From Murinocardiopsis flavida (GTDB taxonomy: Bacteria > Actinomycetota > Actinomycetes > Streptosporangiales > Streptosporangiaceae): DNA of 57,604 bases. Position 1 is the stretch's first letter, and the number at the start of each line of letters is the position of its first letter. Positions 16,384 through 24,662 of the stretch are shown piece by piece. The stretch is taken from NCBI RefSeq assembly GCF_003014485.1, contig NZ_PYGA01000037.1, positions 1 to 57,604 on the forward strand, written 5' to 3'. A model generated the notes under the pieces. The model was not told the DNA's origin. It searched no databases and was given only the letters and a program-made list of their open reading frames with translations. The position numbers were made by a program, and so were the translations under genes.

Positions 16384-16947
16384 TCATCGGGGGCGCATGT
16401 AGGGGTCGAAGCGCTGCTCGTAGTCGGCGTAGGGGATGGAGAGGTGGATCGCGCGGTCGCGCCAGGTGTTGGCCGCGACGATCTGCTCCGGGTCCGTGAC
16501 GAGCACGGGGGTCAGCAGCAGGTCGTCGGCGCGGTAGTCCATGCGCACCAGTTGGTGGGAGTCGAACAGCCAGTAGTCGAGGTGGGGTAGGCCCTGCGGC
16601 CATTCGCCGTCCTGTACGGCGAGGATGCGGATCTGTTCGCCGGCCGGTGCGCTGTGGCGGTATCCGGCGGCGCACTCGAACCTCATGTAGTCCGACAGGG
16701 GTTCGGTGACCACGTGGACCCGGCCCTGGCGCAGCCCGCGCGCGGTCTTGTCGCGCAGCTCCGCGCACCACTTCTCCATGGATTCGGAGGGGCCCATGCT
16801 TCCGTCCGACAGGAACCGATCGAAGGGTTCGGCTTCGCCGTCCTCCGCGTAGCGCTGGAGGGTCTCCAGCCGGAAGGCCGTGTGCTGGAAGTCGTCGAAG
16901 ATCTGCACCAACTCGTCCCAGGTGAGGGGTCGTTCGTTTATTGCCAT
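16384..16947 (-). CDS. DUF6879 family protein (copy 2)
   Basis: A 187-aa protein with the same ordered blocks as the gene at 10321: LTWDELVQIFDDFQHTAFRLETL, RVHVVTEPLSDYMRFEC, EQIRILAV, LDYWLFDSHQLVRMDY and a terminal Arg/Glu-rich helix. The ATG at 16947 is preferred over an upstream start at 17046 because AAGGACGG precedes it. The function is unknown. It is the last gene of a minus-strand set running from 18593. Together with copy 1 it brackets the gltX/MAT operon. Confidence 0.78.
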   Translation of the reverse strand: MAINERPLTWDELVQIFDDFQHTAFRLETLQRYAEDGEAEPFDRFLSDGSMGPSESMEKWCAELRDKTARGLRQGRVHVVTEPLSDYMRFECAAGYRHSAPAGEQIRILAVQDGEWPQGLPHLDYWLFDSHQLVRMDYRADDLLLTPVLVTDPEQIVAANTWRDRAIHLSIPYADYEQRFDPYMRPR

Positions 16948-16990
16948 TGGTTTTCCGTCCTTCGGGAGGGGTGTTCGGGATTGGTCGGGG

Positions 16991-17158
16991 TCACTCGGGT
17001 TCGTGGCGTCGTCTGATCTCGGAGACGGTCTCGTCGTCGTTCTCATGTGCGGCTTTGACCAGCCGATTCAGGTCGGCGGCGAACAGGACGGACCGGACGC
17101 TTTCCGCTTGCCGGTCGGTGCCGGCCTCGTCGCGTTCCGGGTGGTCCTCCGGTGCCAC
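16991..17158 (-). CDS. Small hypothetical protein, 55 aa
   Basis: A GTG at 17158 with AGGGGGA seven bases upstream opens a 55-codon frame reading VAPEDHPERDEAG... and ending SEIRRRHEPE. The strong ribosome binding site, the position 20 nt after the HTH gene and 43 nt before the DUF6879 gene, and the charged, helix-compatible composition support a real gene. No family is recognised. Confidence 0.55.
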   Translation of the reverse strand: MAPEDHPERDEAGTDRQAESVRSVLFAADLNRLVKAAHENDDETVSEIRRRHEPE

Positions 17159-17178
17159 GGGTCCCCCTTTCGTGGAGA

Positions 17179-17997
17179 TCAGGCATGCAGGTGGGGGCCG
17201 ATGCGCACGTGGACGGTGCTCTTGGCCAGTCCCACCGAGGCCGCGATGGACGTGATGGACTCGCCGTCGCGGTAGCGGCGCGCGAGTTCCTCGTCGGAGA
17301 CCCCAATGTCGCGCTTGGCCCGGACCCGGCGCGGCGGGGCCCCGGTGATGCCGTTCTTGGCGCGGTTCCGGCGGCGCAGGCGAACCGCGACGCTGGTGAC
17401 GCTCGCGGTGCGCGGCTGCTTGCCGCGTACGTCGCTGCCCCAGGGCCGCGACGGCTCCTCGCCTTCGTGCCAGAGAGCGAGGAAGGCGCGCCGCGCCTTG
17501 GAGATCATGGACAGGAAGCTGTGGTACTTCACCCCGATGGCCTCGGAGGCGCGCGTGTAGTCCTCGTGCGCGGCCAGGGCCAGCAGGACGCGGCGGTGCG
17601 TGGGTGTGAGGCGTGCCCAGATCTGGGCCAGCGCGATGCGCTCCACGACGCCGGACTCCGGTCCGGGGCAGGGGTTGGCGGCCAGCGCCCAGAAGCGTTC
17701 GTAGGCGCGCATGGTTCCTGCGTCGTAGCCCTGGCGCCACCCGTGGAAGCTGTTGTCCTTGCGCGCGTGGGAGCGGCAGGCGTCCCACGCGGCGCAGAAG
17801 AGGTCGTTGCGGGTGGGCGCTTCCTCGGCGGAGTAGAGGAGTTCGGCGATGGCCGACCACGCGGTCTCGGTGCGCCGGCGCCGGTCGAGGCTGCCGCGCC
17901 AGAAGACGGTGGCGGCGGCGTTGGAGGCGATGTCGTCGATGGCGGCGAGGGTGTAGCCGAACCGCAGCGGTTCGTGCCGGGCGTCGAACGCGGACAT
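17179..17997 (-). CDS. Sigma-factor-like helix-turn-helix protein
   Basis: A 272-aa protein. The central part (about 120-185) resembles sigma-70 region 4 (LTPTHRRVLLALAAHEDYTRASEAIGVKY, then SKARRAFLALW). A second short HTH sits at the C-terminus (SDEELARRYRDGESITSIAASVGLAKSTVHVRI region, about 235-268). The N-terminus (MSAFDARHEPLRFGYTLAAID) is not recognised. Such proteins are common on actinobacterial accessory elements and may act as small activators. The ATG at 17997 is chosen because AAAGAGA lies upstream. An inverted repeat separates it from the preceding gene. Confidence 0.6.
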   Translation of the reverse strand: MSAFDARHEPLRFGYTLAAIDDIASNAAATVFWRGSLDRRRRTETAWSAIAELLYSAEEAPTRNDLFCAAWDACRSHARKDNSFHGWRQGYDAGTMRAYERFWALAANPCPGPESGVVERIALAQIWARLTPTHRRVLLALAAHEDYTRASEAIGVKYHSFLSMISKARRAFLALWHEGEEPSRPWGSDVRGKQPRTASVTSVAVRLRRRNRAKNGITGAPPRRVRAKRDIGVSDEELARRYRDGESITSIAASVGLAKSTVHVRIGPHLHA

Positions 17998-18064
17998 AGG
18001 GGTCTCTTTCAGCGGCAGGGGCTGCCAAGGGGGACGCCGACGTGCGGGTGGTCGGCGGTGGTGG

Positions 18065-18106
18065 CCGCGTCCCGGCACCGGGGTGGAAGGGGGTGCCGGG
18101 ACGCGG
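18065..18106. terminator. Strong hairpin between two genes of the minus-strand set
   Basis: Perfect 15-bp arms (18065-18079 with 18092-18106, CCGCGTCCCGGCACC) and a 12-nt loop lie between the 107-aa gene and the HTH gene. The hairpin could terminate or attenuate transcription, so the set may be two transcription units. Confidence 0.65.
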
Positions 18107-18146
18107 CGGTCAAGAGGGTCACTTGCAGTGGCAGGCGACCGTCCGT

Positions 18147-18470
18147 TCAGCGAAGCCGGGGTTTGCGCAGCGGCATCGGGATGACGTTGGCGTAGGTCTC
18201 CCAGCACTGGCCGAGGGCGTCCATGTGGCGGCCGGTGTGCTTGGCGGGGCGGACGCACGGGAGGCGGTGCCGTTCGGGGGCGGTGGGCTGCCCGGCGTCG
18301 GCGCGGCGGCGGTCGCAGGCGTCACCGAGCCAGTCGGCGACCTGGCACAGGATCGCGATGGAGGTGTCGCGGGCGCCGCCCAGCCAGTAGGCGCGGTCCT
18401 GGGTGCCGGTCACGATGTCGTCGGCCATGAGCCGGAGCCGGTGGGCCTCGTCGGGGGTGAGATCGAGCAT
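18147..18470 (-). CDS. Hypothetical protein, 107 aa
   Basis: The frame opens MLDLTPDEAHRLRLMADDI and contains a repeated Trp/Cys pattern (LCQVADWLGDACDRRRADAG; CVRPAKHTGRHMDALGQCW) suggestive of a small helical, possibly metal-binding protein. The ATG abuts the TGA of the 40-aa gene upstream (TGA|ATG), so translation is likely coupled. No known family is recognised. Confidence 0.6.
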   Translation of the reverse strand: MLDLTPDEAHRLRLMADDIVTGTQDRAYWLGGARDTSIAILCQVADWLGDACDRRRADAGQPTAPERHRLPCVRPAKHTGRHMDALGQCWETYANVIPMPLRKPRLR

Positions 18471-18593
18471 TCACCTCACCCCCACCGGAGAGTGTTCGGC
18501 GGGGGACGTCGGGATCCCGGGCGCATCCGTCGAGATCAGCGATTCGCGGGGCAGCACCAGCCGCTCCCGGATGCGCTCGATAAGGTCAGCCAT
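18471..18593 (-). CDS. Small hypothetical protein, 40 aa
   Basis: The frame starts MADLIERIRERLVLPRESL and ends SPVGVR, immediately before the ATG of the 107-aa gene. The first 15 residues form an amphipathic helix. It is the first gene of the minus-strand set and lies divergent from the XRE regulator. AGCAGGC upstream is a weak ribosome binding site. The abutting junction is the best evidence that it is translated. Confidence 0.5.
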   Translation of the reverse strand: MADLIERIRERLVLPRESLISTDAPGIPTSPAEHSPVGVR

Positions 18594-18767
18594 GTCAGCC
18601 TGCTTTCATCAGGGTGGCCACGCCCCGGGACGGTGCTAGCCGTCGCCGGGGTCTTCTGTGAGTCGACTCTGACGCCACGCAGGTGAGGAAGCTATGGCTT
18701 ACTCGCTACCGGGCAATGTTGGGTAGATCCGTGGCAGAGTGAATGGATTCGTGGTCAGCTGGCGAGC

Positions 18768-19574
18768 ATGGATAAGGACACACAGGAGGCGACGCGTCGG
18801 TTCGGTCGTGAACTGGCGCGAGTCCGTGAGATGACGGGAATGACCCAGGGCAGGCTTGCGAACCATCTCGGAGTCAGCTCGTCGCATGTCTCCAACCTGG
18901 AGCGCGGCTACCGGTCGCCAAAGGGCAAGACTGTCGCCATCCTGGACAAGGTCTTGGTAGCCGAAGGACGTCTGGTCCGACTATGGGAAGAACTCACCAA
19001 GAGTGGCCGGTCTGCATGGTTGGAAGAACTGGCCGATCTTGAGCGAGACGCCGTATCGATCGTGGAGTCTCAGATTGCGTTGTTCCCGTCTCTTCTTCAG
19101 ACGGAAGAGTACGCGCGGGCACTCGTTACGACGCTGTCTCCATGGATGACCCCCGAGGAAATAAAGACCAGTGTCCGGGTTCGGAGGGAGCGCGCTGAGA
19201 GGTTTGCATCCGCTCAGACTCCGATCCATTGGGCGGTGATGGACCAGACAGCGGTGACCCGACATATCGGCTCAGATAAGATCATGAAGGCACAGTTGTC
19301 GCATGTAGCCGATTTGATGGAGAACGGGCGCATCTCGGTGCAGATCGTGACTGGACGAAATCCCGGACTCGTGGGTCCCTTCAAGATCATTTCGCCGTCG
19401 TCGGCGCCAGATGTGGTGTATGCCGAGTCCGCCCACTCTGGTCAGATCATCGATGCCCCTGAGGACGTCCGCCGGTTTCGGCTGACGTTCGGTGCTGTGC
19501 AAGCGGCAGCGCTGTCCCTGGAGGACTCTGCGCTGTTGATCGAGAGAACGTTGGAAGGTTTGGGACATGGTTGA
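18768..19574 (+). CDS. XRE-family regulator with DUF5753 domain (WhiJ-like)
   Basis: A 268-aa protein. The N-terminal HTH (about 8-66) contains MTQGRLANHLGVSSSHVSNLERG. Residues 75-262 form the DUF5753 region, with VESQIALFPSLLQTEEYARALV and the terminal FRLTFGAVQAAALSLEDSALLIERTL. The stop overlaps the start of the DUF397 gene by 8 nt. Such pairs are abundant in Streptomyces and relatives and belong to the WhiJ/AbaA-orfA group that influences development and antibiotic production. Codon use is less GC-rich than flanking metabolic genes. Confidence 0.88.
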   Translation: MDKDTQEATRRFGRELARVREMTGMTQGRLANHLGVSSSHVSNLERGYRSPKGKTVAILDKVLVAEGRLVRLWEELTKSGRSAWLEELADLERDAVSIVESQIALFPSLLQTEEYARALVTTLSPWMTPEEIKTSVRVRRERAERFASAQTPIHWAVMDQTAVTRHIGSDKIMKAQLSHVADLMENGRISVQIVTGRNPGLVGPFKIISPSSAPDVVYAESAHSGQIIDAPEDVRRFRLTFGAVQAAALSLEDSALLIERTLEGLGHG

Positions 19575-19755
19575 CGGACACGTCTGGCGCAAGTCCAGCT
19601 ACAGCGGAGGCGGCCACCAGGACTGCGTTGAGGTCGCCGACCTGCCGGGGGCCTCAGCTGTGCGGGACACGAAGAGTCCCGACCAGGAGCACCTGTTGTT
19701 CTCCGCCGCCGAGTGGCGGTCGTTCCTCGAAGGCGTCAAGCGCGAGCACCTGTAG
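19567..19755 (+). CDS. DUF397 family protein, partner of the XRE regulator
   Basis: A 62-aa protein with the family core WRKSSYSGGGHQDCVEVADL near the N-terminus, VRDTKSPDQEHLLFSAAEWRSFL after it, and a short basic tail. DUF397 proteins are small partners or antagonists of DUF5753/XRE regulators and are nearly always encoded directly downstream, as here (overlapping start). Confidence 0.9.
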   Translation: MVDGHVWRKSSYSGGGHQDCVEVADLPGASAVRDTKSPDQEHLLFSAAEWRSFLEGVKREHL

Positions 19756-19772
19756 GTCGTGACGCAGTGCGT

Positions 19773-19798
19773 GGCCCCGGCGATGTATCGCCGGGGCC
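19773..19798. terminator. Hairpin terminator, right edge of the island
   Basis: A perfect 12-bp stem, GGCCCCGGCGAT / ATCGCCGGGGCC, with a two-base loop lies 18 nt after the DUF397 stop and before the convergent M81 peptidase gene. Confidence 0.75.
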
Positions 19799-19849
19799 TC
19801 CACTACGTCCTGAAGTCCTACCGCCTTGACGGTGTTCTTCCTCGCCGCG

Positions 19850-21334
19850 TCAGGAGGCTGCCGGACCGCCGGGGCCCGTTCGGGTTCCTTGGGGGAGGCG
19901 GGTCCACGGCAGGGTGGTGGGGTCGGCGGCCATTGGGCCGGGGGCTACTCCGACGAGCACGCGGCCGGCCATCGGCTGGAAGTCGCCGCGGAAGTGCACC
20001 GAGCTCTTCACCACGACGATGTCCTGCTCCTCCGGCACCACACCCGCCGCCCGGAGCTGGTTGCGGTCCATGATCTGCGCCTTGTGCGCGTTGACGACGA
20101 CCGACACGTTGCCCGACCGCAGTACGCACGACGGCCCCACCGCCAGCACGTTCCCGTGCAGCATCGGCCCGTCGAACACGACCTTCCCATCGGTCAGCGC
20201 GGCCACCTCGAACGTCCCGCGCAGCGGCGCGTCCCCCACGACGCCCGAGCCCGGGAACTCGGCGTCCACCGTCCCGCCCACCCCGGCCGCGGCCGCCGCC
20301 TCGGCGATCCCCGCGTCCCACATCGCCGCGAGCACCGAACGGGGCCGGTCGCGCTCCAGGAGCACGCGCAGCAGCCCCGTCGTCGTCGCGTCGCCGCCGG
20401 CGCCCGGGTTGTCCTGGGTGTCGGCGATGACGACCGGCCGCACGCCAGCCCCGACCGCCTCGACCGCCGCGTCGACCGCCTGCTCCGCGGAAAGGACGTC
20501 GAGCGCGAACTCCGCCTCCCGCCGCACGACGAGGTCCCGGAGCCGCTCGACCTCCCGGACGACGGCGTCGCGGTCCCCGCCGTACCCGAACACCGACGGC
20601 CCGCAGTCGGGGAAGTCGGCAGCGGGGAAGCCCGCGGCGAAGGTGAGCATCACGTCCTCGTCCGCGACCGTGTCGAGGTGGGCGTAGATCTCCCTGGCCG
20701 GTTCGAGGAAGGTACTGCCGGAGTTGATCGGGATCAGGAACGGGATCCGGAGGTAGTGGCTGGTCAGCTCCGCGCCGCCGAGGAGGCCGCGCAGCAGCGC
20801 CGCCGCACGCCGCCCCGTGTCCGCCATGTCCAGGTGCGGGTAGGTCCGGTAGGCGACCATCGCGTCGGCGCCGTCGAACATCTGCCGCGTCATGTTCGCG
20901 TGCAGGTCCAGGCTCACGACGATGGGGACGTCGGGCCCGACCACCTCCCGCACCCGCCGCAGCACTTCGCCATCGCCGTCGTCGTGGGACTGCGTGACCA
21001 TGGCGCCGTGCAGGTCGAGGTAGACCGCGTCGGGCCGCTCCGCACGGCACGCGGCGACGATCTCGCCGCAGATCCGCTCGAACGCCCGGTCGGTCACCGG
21101 CGCCGAGGGCGAGGCGGCGCACCAGACCACCGGCCGGAGGTCGGCGCCCCACTCCCCCGCTGCGGCGACGAAGCCCCCGGCCGGGACGTTGACGTCGGCC
21201 AGCCGCAGGACGTCCGCGCCGCGGCACATCCCGGGGAACCCCTCGCCGTTGACGAAGTTCTCGTAGTCGGCTGGTGTCGTGGCGAAGGTGTTCGTCTCGT
21301 GCAGGAAGCCTGCCACCACGATCTTCGGCGCCAT
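19850..21334 (-). CDS. M81 family metallopeptidase (MlrC-like)
   Basis: A 494-aa protein of the MlrC/M81 family, named after the zinc peptidase that degrades linearised microcystin. The N-terminal domain shows VAGFLHETNTFATTPADYENF and the conserved metal-site region DAVYLDLHGAMVTQSHDDGDGE, then VVSLDLHANMT. The C-terminal domain has VIADTQDNPGAGGDATT and SVHFRGDFQPMAGRVL. The ATG at 21334 has GAGGAGGGG upstream. The natural substrate in actinobacteria is not known. Adjacent MFS transporter and Lrp regulator genes suggest use of an imported peptide- or amide-like compound. Confidence 0.88.
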   Translation of the reverse strand: MAPKIVVAGFLHETNTFATTPADYENFVNGEGFPGMCRGADVLRLADVNVPAGGFVAAAGEWGADLRPVVWCAASPSAPVTDRAFERICGEIVAACRAERPDAVYLDLHGAMVTQSHDDGDGEVLRRVREVVGPDVPIVVSLDLHANMTRQMFDGADAMVAYRTYPHLDMADTGRRAAALLRGLLGGAELTSHYLRIPFLIPINSGSTFLEPAREIYAHLDTVADEDVMLTFAAGFPAADFPDCGPSVFGYGGDRDAVVREVERLRDLVVRREAEFALDVLSAEQAVDAAVEAVGAGVRPVVIADTQDNPGAGGDATTTGLLRVLLERDRPRSVLAAMWDAGIAEAAAAAGVGGTVDAEFPGSGVVGDAPLRGTFEVAALTDGKVVFDGPMLHGNVLAVGPSCVLRSGNVSVVVNAHKAQIMDRNQLRAAGVVPEEQDIVVVKSSVHFRGDFQPMAGRVLVGVAPGPMAADPTTLPWTRLPQGTRTGPGGPAAS

Positions 21335-21357
21335 CGTGCCCCTCCTCGGGTCTCTCT

Positions 21358-21430
21358 GCTGCGCATCGGCGCCATTACTCGGCGCCGATGCCCGGTGCTG
21401 CGCATCGGCGTCGCTGCTCGGCGCCACTGC
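21358..21430. repeat. Short direct repeats upstream of the M81 gene
   Basis: GCTGCGCATCGGCG occurs at 21358 and 21397 (39-bp period), followed by related CTGCTCGGCGCCACTGCTCGG phrases to the edge of the MFS gene. The repeat fills the gap between the MFS stop and the peptidase start. No coding role is seen. Confidence 0.55.
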
Positions 21431-21439
21431 TCGGTGCTG

Positions 21440-22750
21440 CTATCGGACGTCGGCCGCTGCGGGGCGGCGGATGAAGAACAGGGCGAGCGTCGACGCCGCC
21501 AGCAGCCCCACCATCACCAGCAGGCCCGCCTGGGTGCTGCCCGTGGCCTCCTTCACCAGGCCGATGAGGTACGGGCTGACGAAGCCGCCGAGGATGCCGA
21601 CCGTGTTGATGAGCGCGATGCCGCCCGCTGCCGCCGTCCCCCCGAAGTGCTCGGCCGGCACCGCCCAGAACACCGTGTACGCGCCCCACACCGCCGCGAC
21701 CGCGATGATCATCGCGGTGAAGGAGACGGCGAAGACCTGCCCGGTGAGGGCCGAGACGAGCAGGGCGACCGCCGCCGTCACCGTCGGCAGGACGGTGTGC
21801 CACTTGCGATCCTGGAACCGGTCGGAGGACCGACCGAGCCAGACCATGGCGACGATCGCGAACACGTAGGGCACGGCGGTGAGGAACCCGATGTTGAGGG
21901 TCCCCTCGACCCCGTTCTCCTGGAGGATGGTGGGCAGCCAGAAGCTGGCGGCGTAGATGCCGCACATCATCCCGAAGTACGCGACGGACATGACGTAGAT
22001 CTGCGCGTCCTTCAGGACCGCCGCGAAGCTGTGGGTGGTCTGGGCGCGGGTGCGGGCGACCGCGGCCCCGATGACCTCCTTCTCCCGCGCGGAGAGCCAG
22101 TGCGCGTCCTGGGGGCGGTCGGCCATGCTCCGCCAGAACAGGTAGCCCAGCACGACGCAGGGCAGGCCCTCGACGAGGAACATCCACTGCCAGCCCGCGA
22201 GGCCGCCGAGCCCGTCGAAGCCGCTGATGATGAGGGCGGAGGCCCCGGATCCGAGGATGGAGCCGACGGGCCCGGCCAGCATGTAGATGCCCATGGCGGC
22301 GGCCATGCGGCGCGCCGAGTACCAGTAGGTCAGGTACAGGATGATGCCCGGTGCGAACCCGGCCTCGAAGACGCCGAGGAGCACCCGGAGGACGTAGAAC
22401 ATCGCCTCGTTCTGGACGAACGCCATCGCCGCCGAGGCGAGACCCCACAGCACCATGATGCGGGTGATGGTCTTCTTCGCCCCGATCTTCTCCATGAGGA
22501 GGTTGCTCGGGATCTCCAGGAAGGCGTAGGCGAGGAAGAACAGTCCCGCGCCGAGGCCGAACGCCGCCTCGGTGAGGCCGATGTCGTCCTGCATGTGGAG
22601 CTTCGCGAAGCCGATGTTCACCCGGTCGAGGTAGGCGAACGTGTAGCAGAGGAGCAGGAACGGCAGGAGGCGCCGGCCGACCTTGCGGTAGACCGCGTCC
22701 TCCTCCGCCGTGCTCGCCCGGGTCTGCGGGGCGTGAGGCACCTCGGACAT
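21440..22750 (-). CDS. MFS transporter, anion:cation symporter (ACS) type
   Basis: A 436-aa membrane protein with 12 predicted helices. The start LLPFLLLCYTFAYLDRVNIGFAK and the loop GAGLFFLAYAFLEIPSNLLMEKIGAKK are the hallmark of the ACS family, which takes up organic anions such as phthalate, tartrate or 4-hydroxyphenylacetate. AGGAG precedes the ATG at 22750. It lies upstream of the M81 peptidase in the same direction and is divergent from the Lrp-type regulator. Confidence 0.88.
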   Translation of the reverse strand: MSEVPHAPQTRASTAEEDAVYRKVGRRLLPFLLLCYTFAYLDRVNIGFAKLHMQDDIGLTEAAFGLGAGLFFLAYAFLEIPSNLLMEKIGAKKTITRIMVLWGLASAAMAFVQNEAMFYVLRVLLGVFEAGFAPGIILYLTYWYSARRMAAAMGIYMLAGPVGSILGSGASALIISGFDGLGGLAGWQWMFLVEGLPCVVLGYLFWRSMADRPQDAHWLSAREKEVIGAAVARTRAQTTHSFAAVLKDAQIYVMSVAYFGMMCGIYAASFWLPTILQENGVEGTLNIGFLTAVPYVFAIVAMVWLGRSSDRFQDRKWHTVLPTVTAAVALLVSALTGQVFAVSFTAMIIAVAAVWGAYTVFWAVPAEHFGGTAAAGGIALINTVGILGGFVSPYLIGLVKEATGSTQAGLLVMVGLLAASTLALFFIRRPAAADVR

Positions 22751-22891
22751 GGCCACTCCTCTCGGATCGTGCAGCCGCGCACCGACAGCGCACCACCATA
22801 GGTGCGAGATCACACAGGGCGCCGATGTGATCGATTTTCAACAGGGGGGCCACATCGTGATGAATTCTGACTGGAGAGGCGACTAGATTGC

Positions 22892-23911
22892 ATGGTCATG
22901 ACAGTCCATGAGACCGACCTGCAATTGGTCGACGCGCTCCAGGTGAACCCAAGGGCGCCGTGGGTCGACGTCGGGGCCGTGCTCGGGGTCTCGGCCGTGA
23001 CCGCCGCCCGCCGGTGGCAGCGCCTGGAGGAGCAGGGGCTCGCGTGGGTCCACGCGGCGATCGGGCCCGAGCTGTCGATGGGGGCGATCCTGGAGGTGAA
23101 GTGCGCCCTGAACGACACCGAGGGCGTCGCCCGGGCGCTCGCCCGCTTCCCGAACATCATCACGGTCGGGGCGACCACCGGCGACTTCCAGGTGTTCGCC
23201 GTGCTCCTCGCCACCGACCTGTCGGCGCTCATGCACACGCTCAGCAGGGACTTCGCGCCGATCAGCGGGGCGGTGCAGATCCGGCACAACATCTTCCGGC
23301 TGCTCTACGGCGGCGTGCACTGGCGGCAGGGGCTGCTGCCGCCCGGCGCGGCGCGCCCCGTCGAGCAGAGCCCCACTGCGCGCTCCGCCGAGCAGGGCGC
23401 CACTGCGCGCACCCGCGGGGTGCGCCCCCTCGGCGTCCGCGACCGCGCGCTCTTCGGCCGCCTCAACCGCAAGGGGCGGGCGACCCCCGCCGAGATCGCG
23501 GCGGACCTCGGCGCCGCCCAGCACACGGTGCGGCGCCGGATCACCGAACTGGCGGCGTCGCGCCAGATCATCTTCCGGTGCGACGTCGCCCGCCCGCTGT
23601 TCGACCTCCCCCTCGGCGTGTACCTGCAACTCCGCGCGCCCGACACGACCGTGGGGCCGGTGGCTGCCGAACTCGGCAAGTGGCGCGAGACCCGGTTGTG
23701 CGCCAACACCATCAGCGCGTCCAACATCATCCTCGTCGTGGGCCTGCACCAGCTGTCGGAGCTGGAGGAGGTCCAGGCCCGCATCGTGCGCGACTTCCCC
23801 GGGGTCACGGTCGAGGACCGCCGGGTGATCCTCCGGTACGAGAAGATCTACGGCCGCATCCTCGACGAGCAGGGACGCTGCACCGACACCATCCCGGTCG
23901 ACCCCTGGTGA
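22892..23911 (+). CDS. Lrp/AsnC-family transcriptional regulator, tandem two-module form
   Basis: A 339-aa protein made of two Lrp-like modules: HTH 1 at about 8-50 (LVDALQVNPRAPWVDVGAVLGVS), an effector-binding segment to about 150, then HTH 2 (FGRLNRKGRATPAEIAADLGAAQHTVRRRI) and a second effector domain. The linker (about 152-175) carries a short internal repeat, EQSPTARSAEQGATAR. It is divergent from the MFS/M81 genes, which are the likely targets; the intergenic region holds GATGTGATCGAT and CACATCGTGATGA. Confidence 0.88.
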   Translation: MVMTVHETDLQLVDALQVNPRAPWVDVGAVLGVSAVTAARRWQRLEEQGLAWVHAAIGPELSMGAILEVKCALNDTEGVARALARFPNIITVGATTGDFQVFAVLLATDLSALMHTLSRDFAPISGAVQIRHNIFRLLYGGVHWRQGLLPPGAARPVEQSPTARSAEQGATARTRGVRPLGVRDRALFGRLNRKGRATPAEIAADLGAAQHTVRRRITELAASRQIIFRCDVARPLFDLPLGVYLQLRAPDTTVGPVAAELGKWRETRLCANTISASNIILVVGLHQLSELEEVQARIVRDFPGVTVEDRRVILRYEKIYGRILDEQGRCTDTIPVDPW

Positions 23912-23926
23912 ACCCCCGGTGGCCCT

Positions 23927-24529
23927 CTACTCCCGGGACGCGGGGCTGAGGTCCCGGTGCCTGGCGGCGTTGCGGCGGTAGTCGGCGGCGTTGGACGCGA
24001 GGTCGGCGGCCTCCTCCTCGGTGAGTTCGCGCCGGACCTTCGCCGGCGCGCCCACCAGCAGCACTCCGGGGGGCGCCGTGAACCCTTCGGGGATCAGGCT
24101 GCCCGCCGCCACCAGGCAGCCGGCGCCGATCTCCGCCCCGTTGAGCAGGATCGCGCCCATGCCGATCAGCGTCCCGTCGCCCACGGTCGCGCCGTGCACG
24201 ATCGCCCGGTGGCCCACGGTCGCGTCGTCCCCGATGCGGACCGGGTAGCCGGGGTCGGCGTGCAGGACGGCGCCGTCCTGCACGTTGCTGCCGCGCCCGA
24301 CCGCGATCGCGTCGCCGTCGGCCCGCAGGACAGCCGTGTACCAGACGCTCGCCTCGTCCCCGAGCGTGACGGCGCCGACCAGCACCGCCCCGGGCGCCAC
24401 CCAGGCCGAATCGGGGACGGCGGGTGCCGCGCCCGCCATCGGCAGGACCAGGGACGCCGCCGGGGCGGCCGCCGATGCGCTGGGATTCTCGTTCGTGAGG
24501 GCCGTCGGTGCGGCCGGGTTCTCGTCCAT
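23927..24529 (-). CDS. Gamma-class carbonic anhydrase-like hexapeptide protein
   Basis: A 200-aa left-handed beta-helix protein. The zinc-binding histidine pattern of the family is present (VLHAD, then VGHRAIVHG), as are hexapeptide repeats from residue 45 to 155 and a C-terminal helix. Relatives (PaaY/CaiE/YrdA type) are often encoded with CoA-dependent catabolic genes and may act as thioesterases or carbonic anhydrases. The first 35 residues are Ala/Pro-rich and contain a small ENP repeat. The ATG at 24529 follows directly after the duplicated crotonase-tail mini-gene. Confidence 0.85.
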   Translation of the reverse strand: MDENPAAPTALTNENPSASAAAPAASLVLPMAGAAPAVPDSAWVAPGAVLVGAVTLGDEASVWYTAVLRADGDAIAVGRGSNVQDGAVLHADPGYPVRIGDDATVGHRAIVHGATVGDGTLIGMGAILLNGAEIGAGCLVAAGSLIPEGFTAPPGVLLVGAPAKVRRELTEEEAADLASNAADYRRNAARHRDLSPASRE

Positions 24530-24534
24530 TGGTC

Positions 24535-24657
24535 TCACCGTCCCATGGAGCGCGGCGTGCGCCGCTCGAAGGTGGCCGGCGGCGCGTCCACAAGAACCGC
24601 CGCCGCGGCCAGGGGCTCAGTTCCGAGAACCGCCGCTGCGACCGGGGACTCGCCCAT
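24535..24657 (-). pseudogene. 40-codon mini-gene ending in a copy of the crotonase C-terminus
   Basis: An ATG at 24657 opens a 40-aa frame (MGESPVAAAVLGTEPLA...) that ends FERRTPRSMGR. The full crotonase just upstream ends FFERRTPRFTGR. DNA identity extends through the stop codon and into the following bases. I read it as the scar of a second crotonase gene lost by deletion, or as a tail duplication. Whether it is translated is unknown. Confidence 0.55.
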
Positions 24658-24662
24658 CGGGG

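Noticed and set aside
20008-22801. Long plus-strand open frames opposite the M81 and MFS genes
   Set aside because: They are antisense shadows of genes with clear family motifs and ribosome binding sites.
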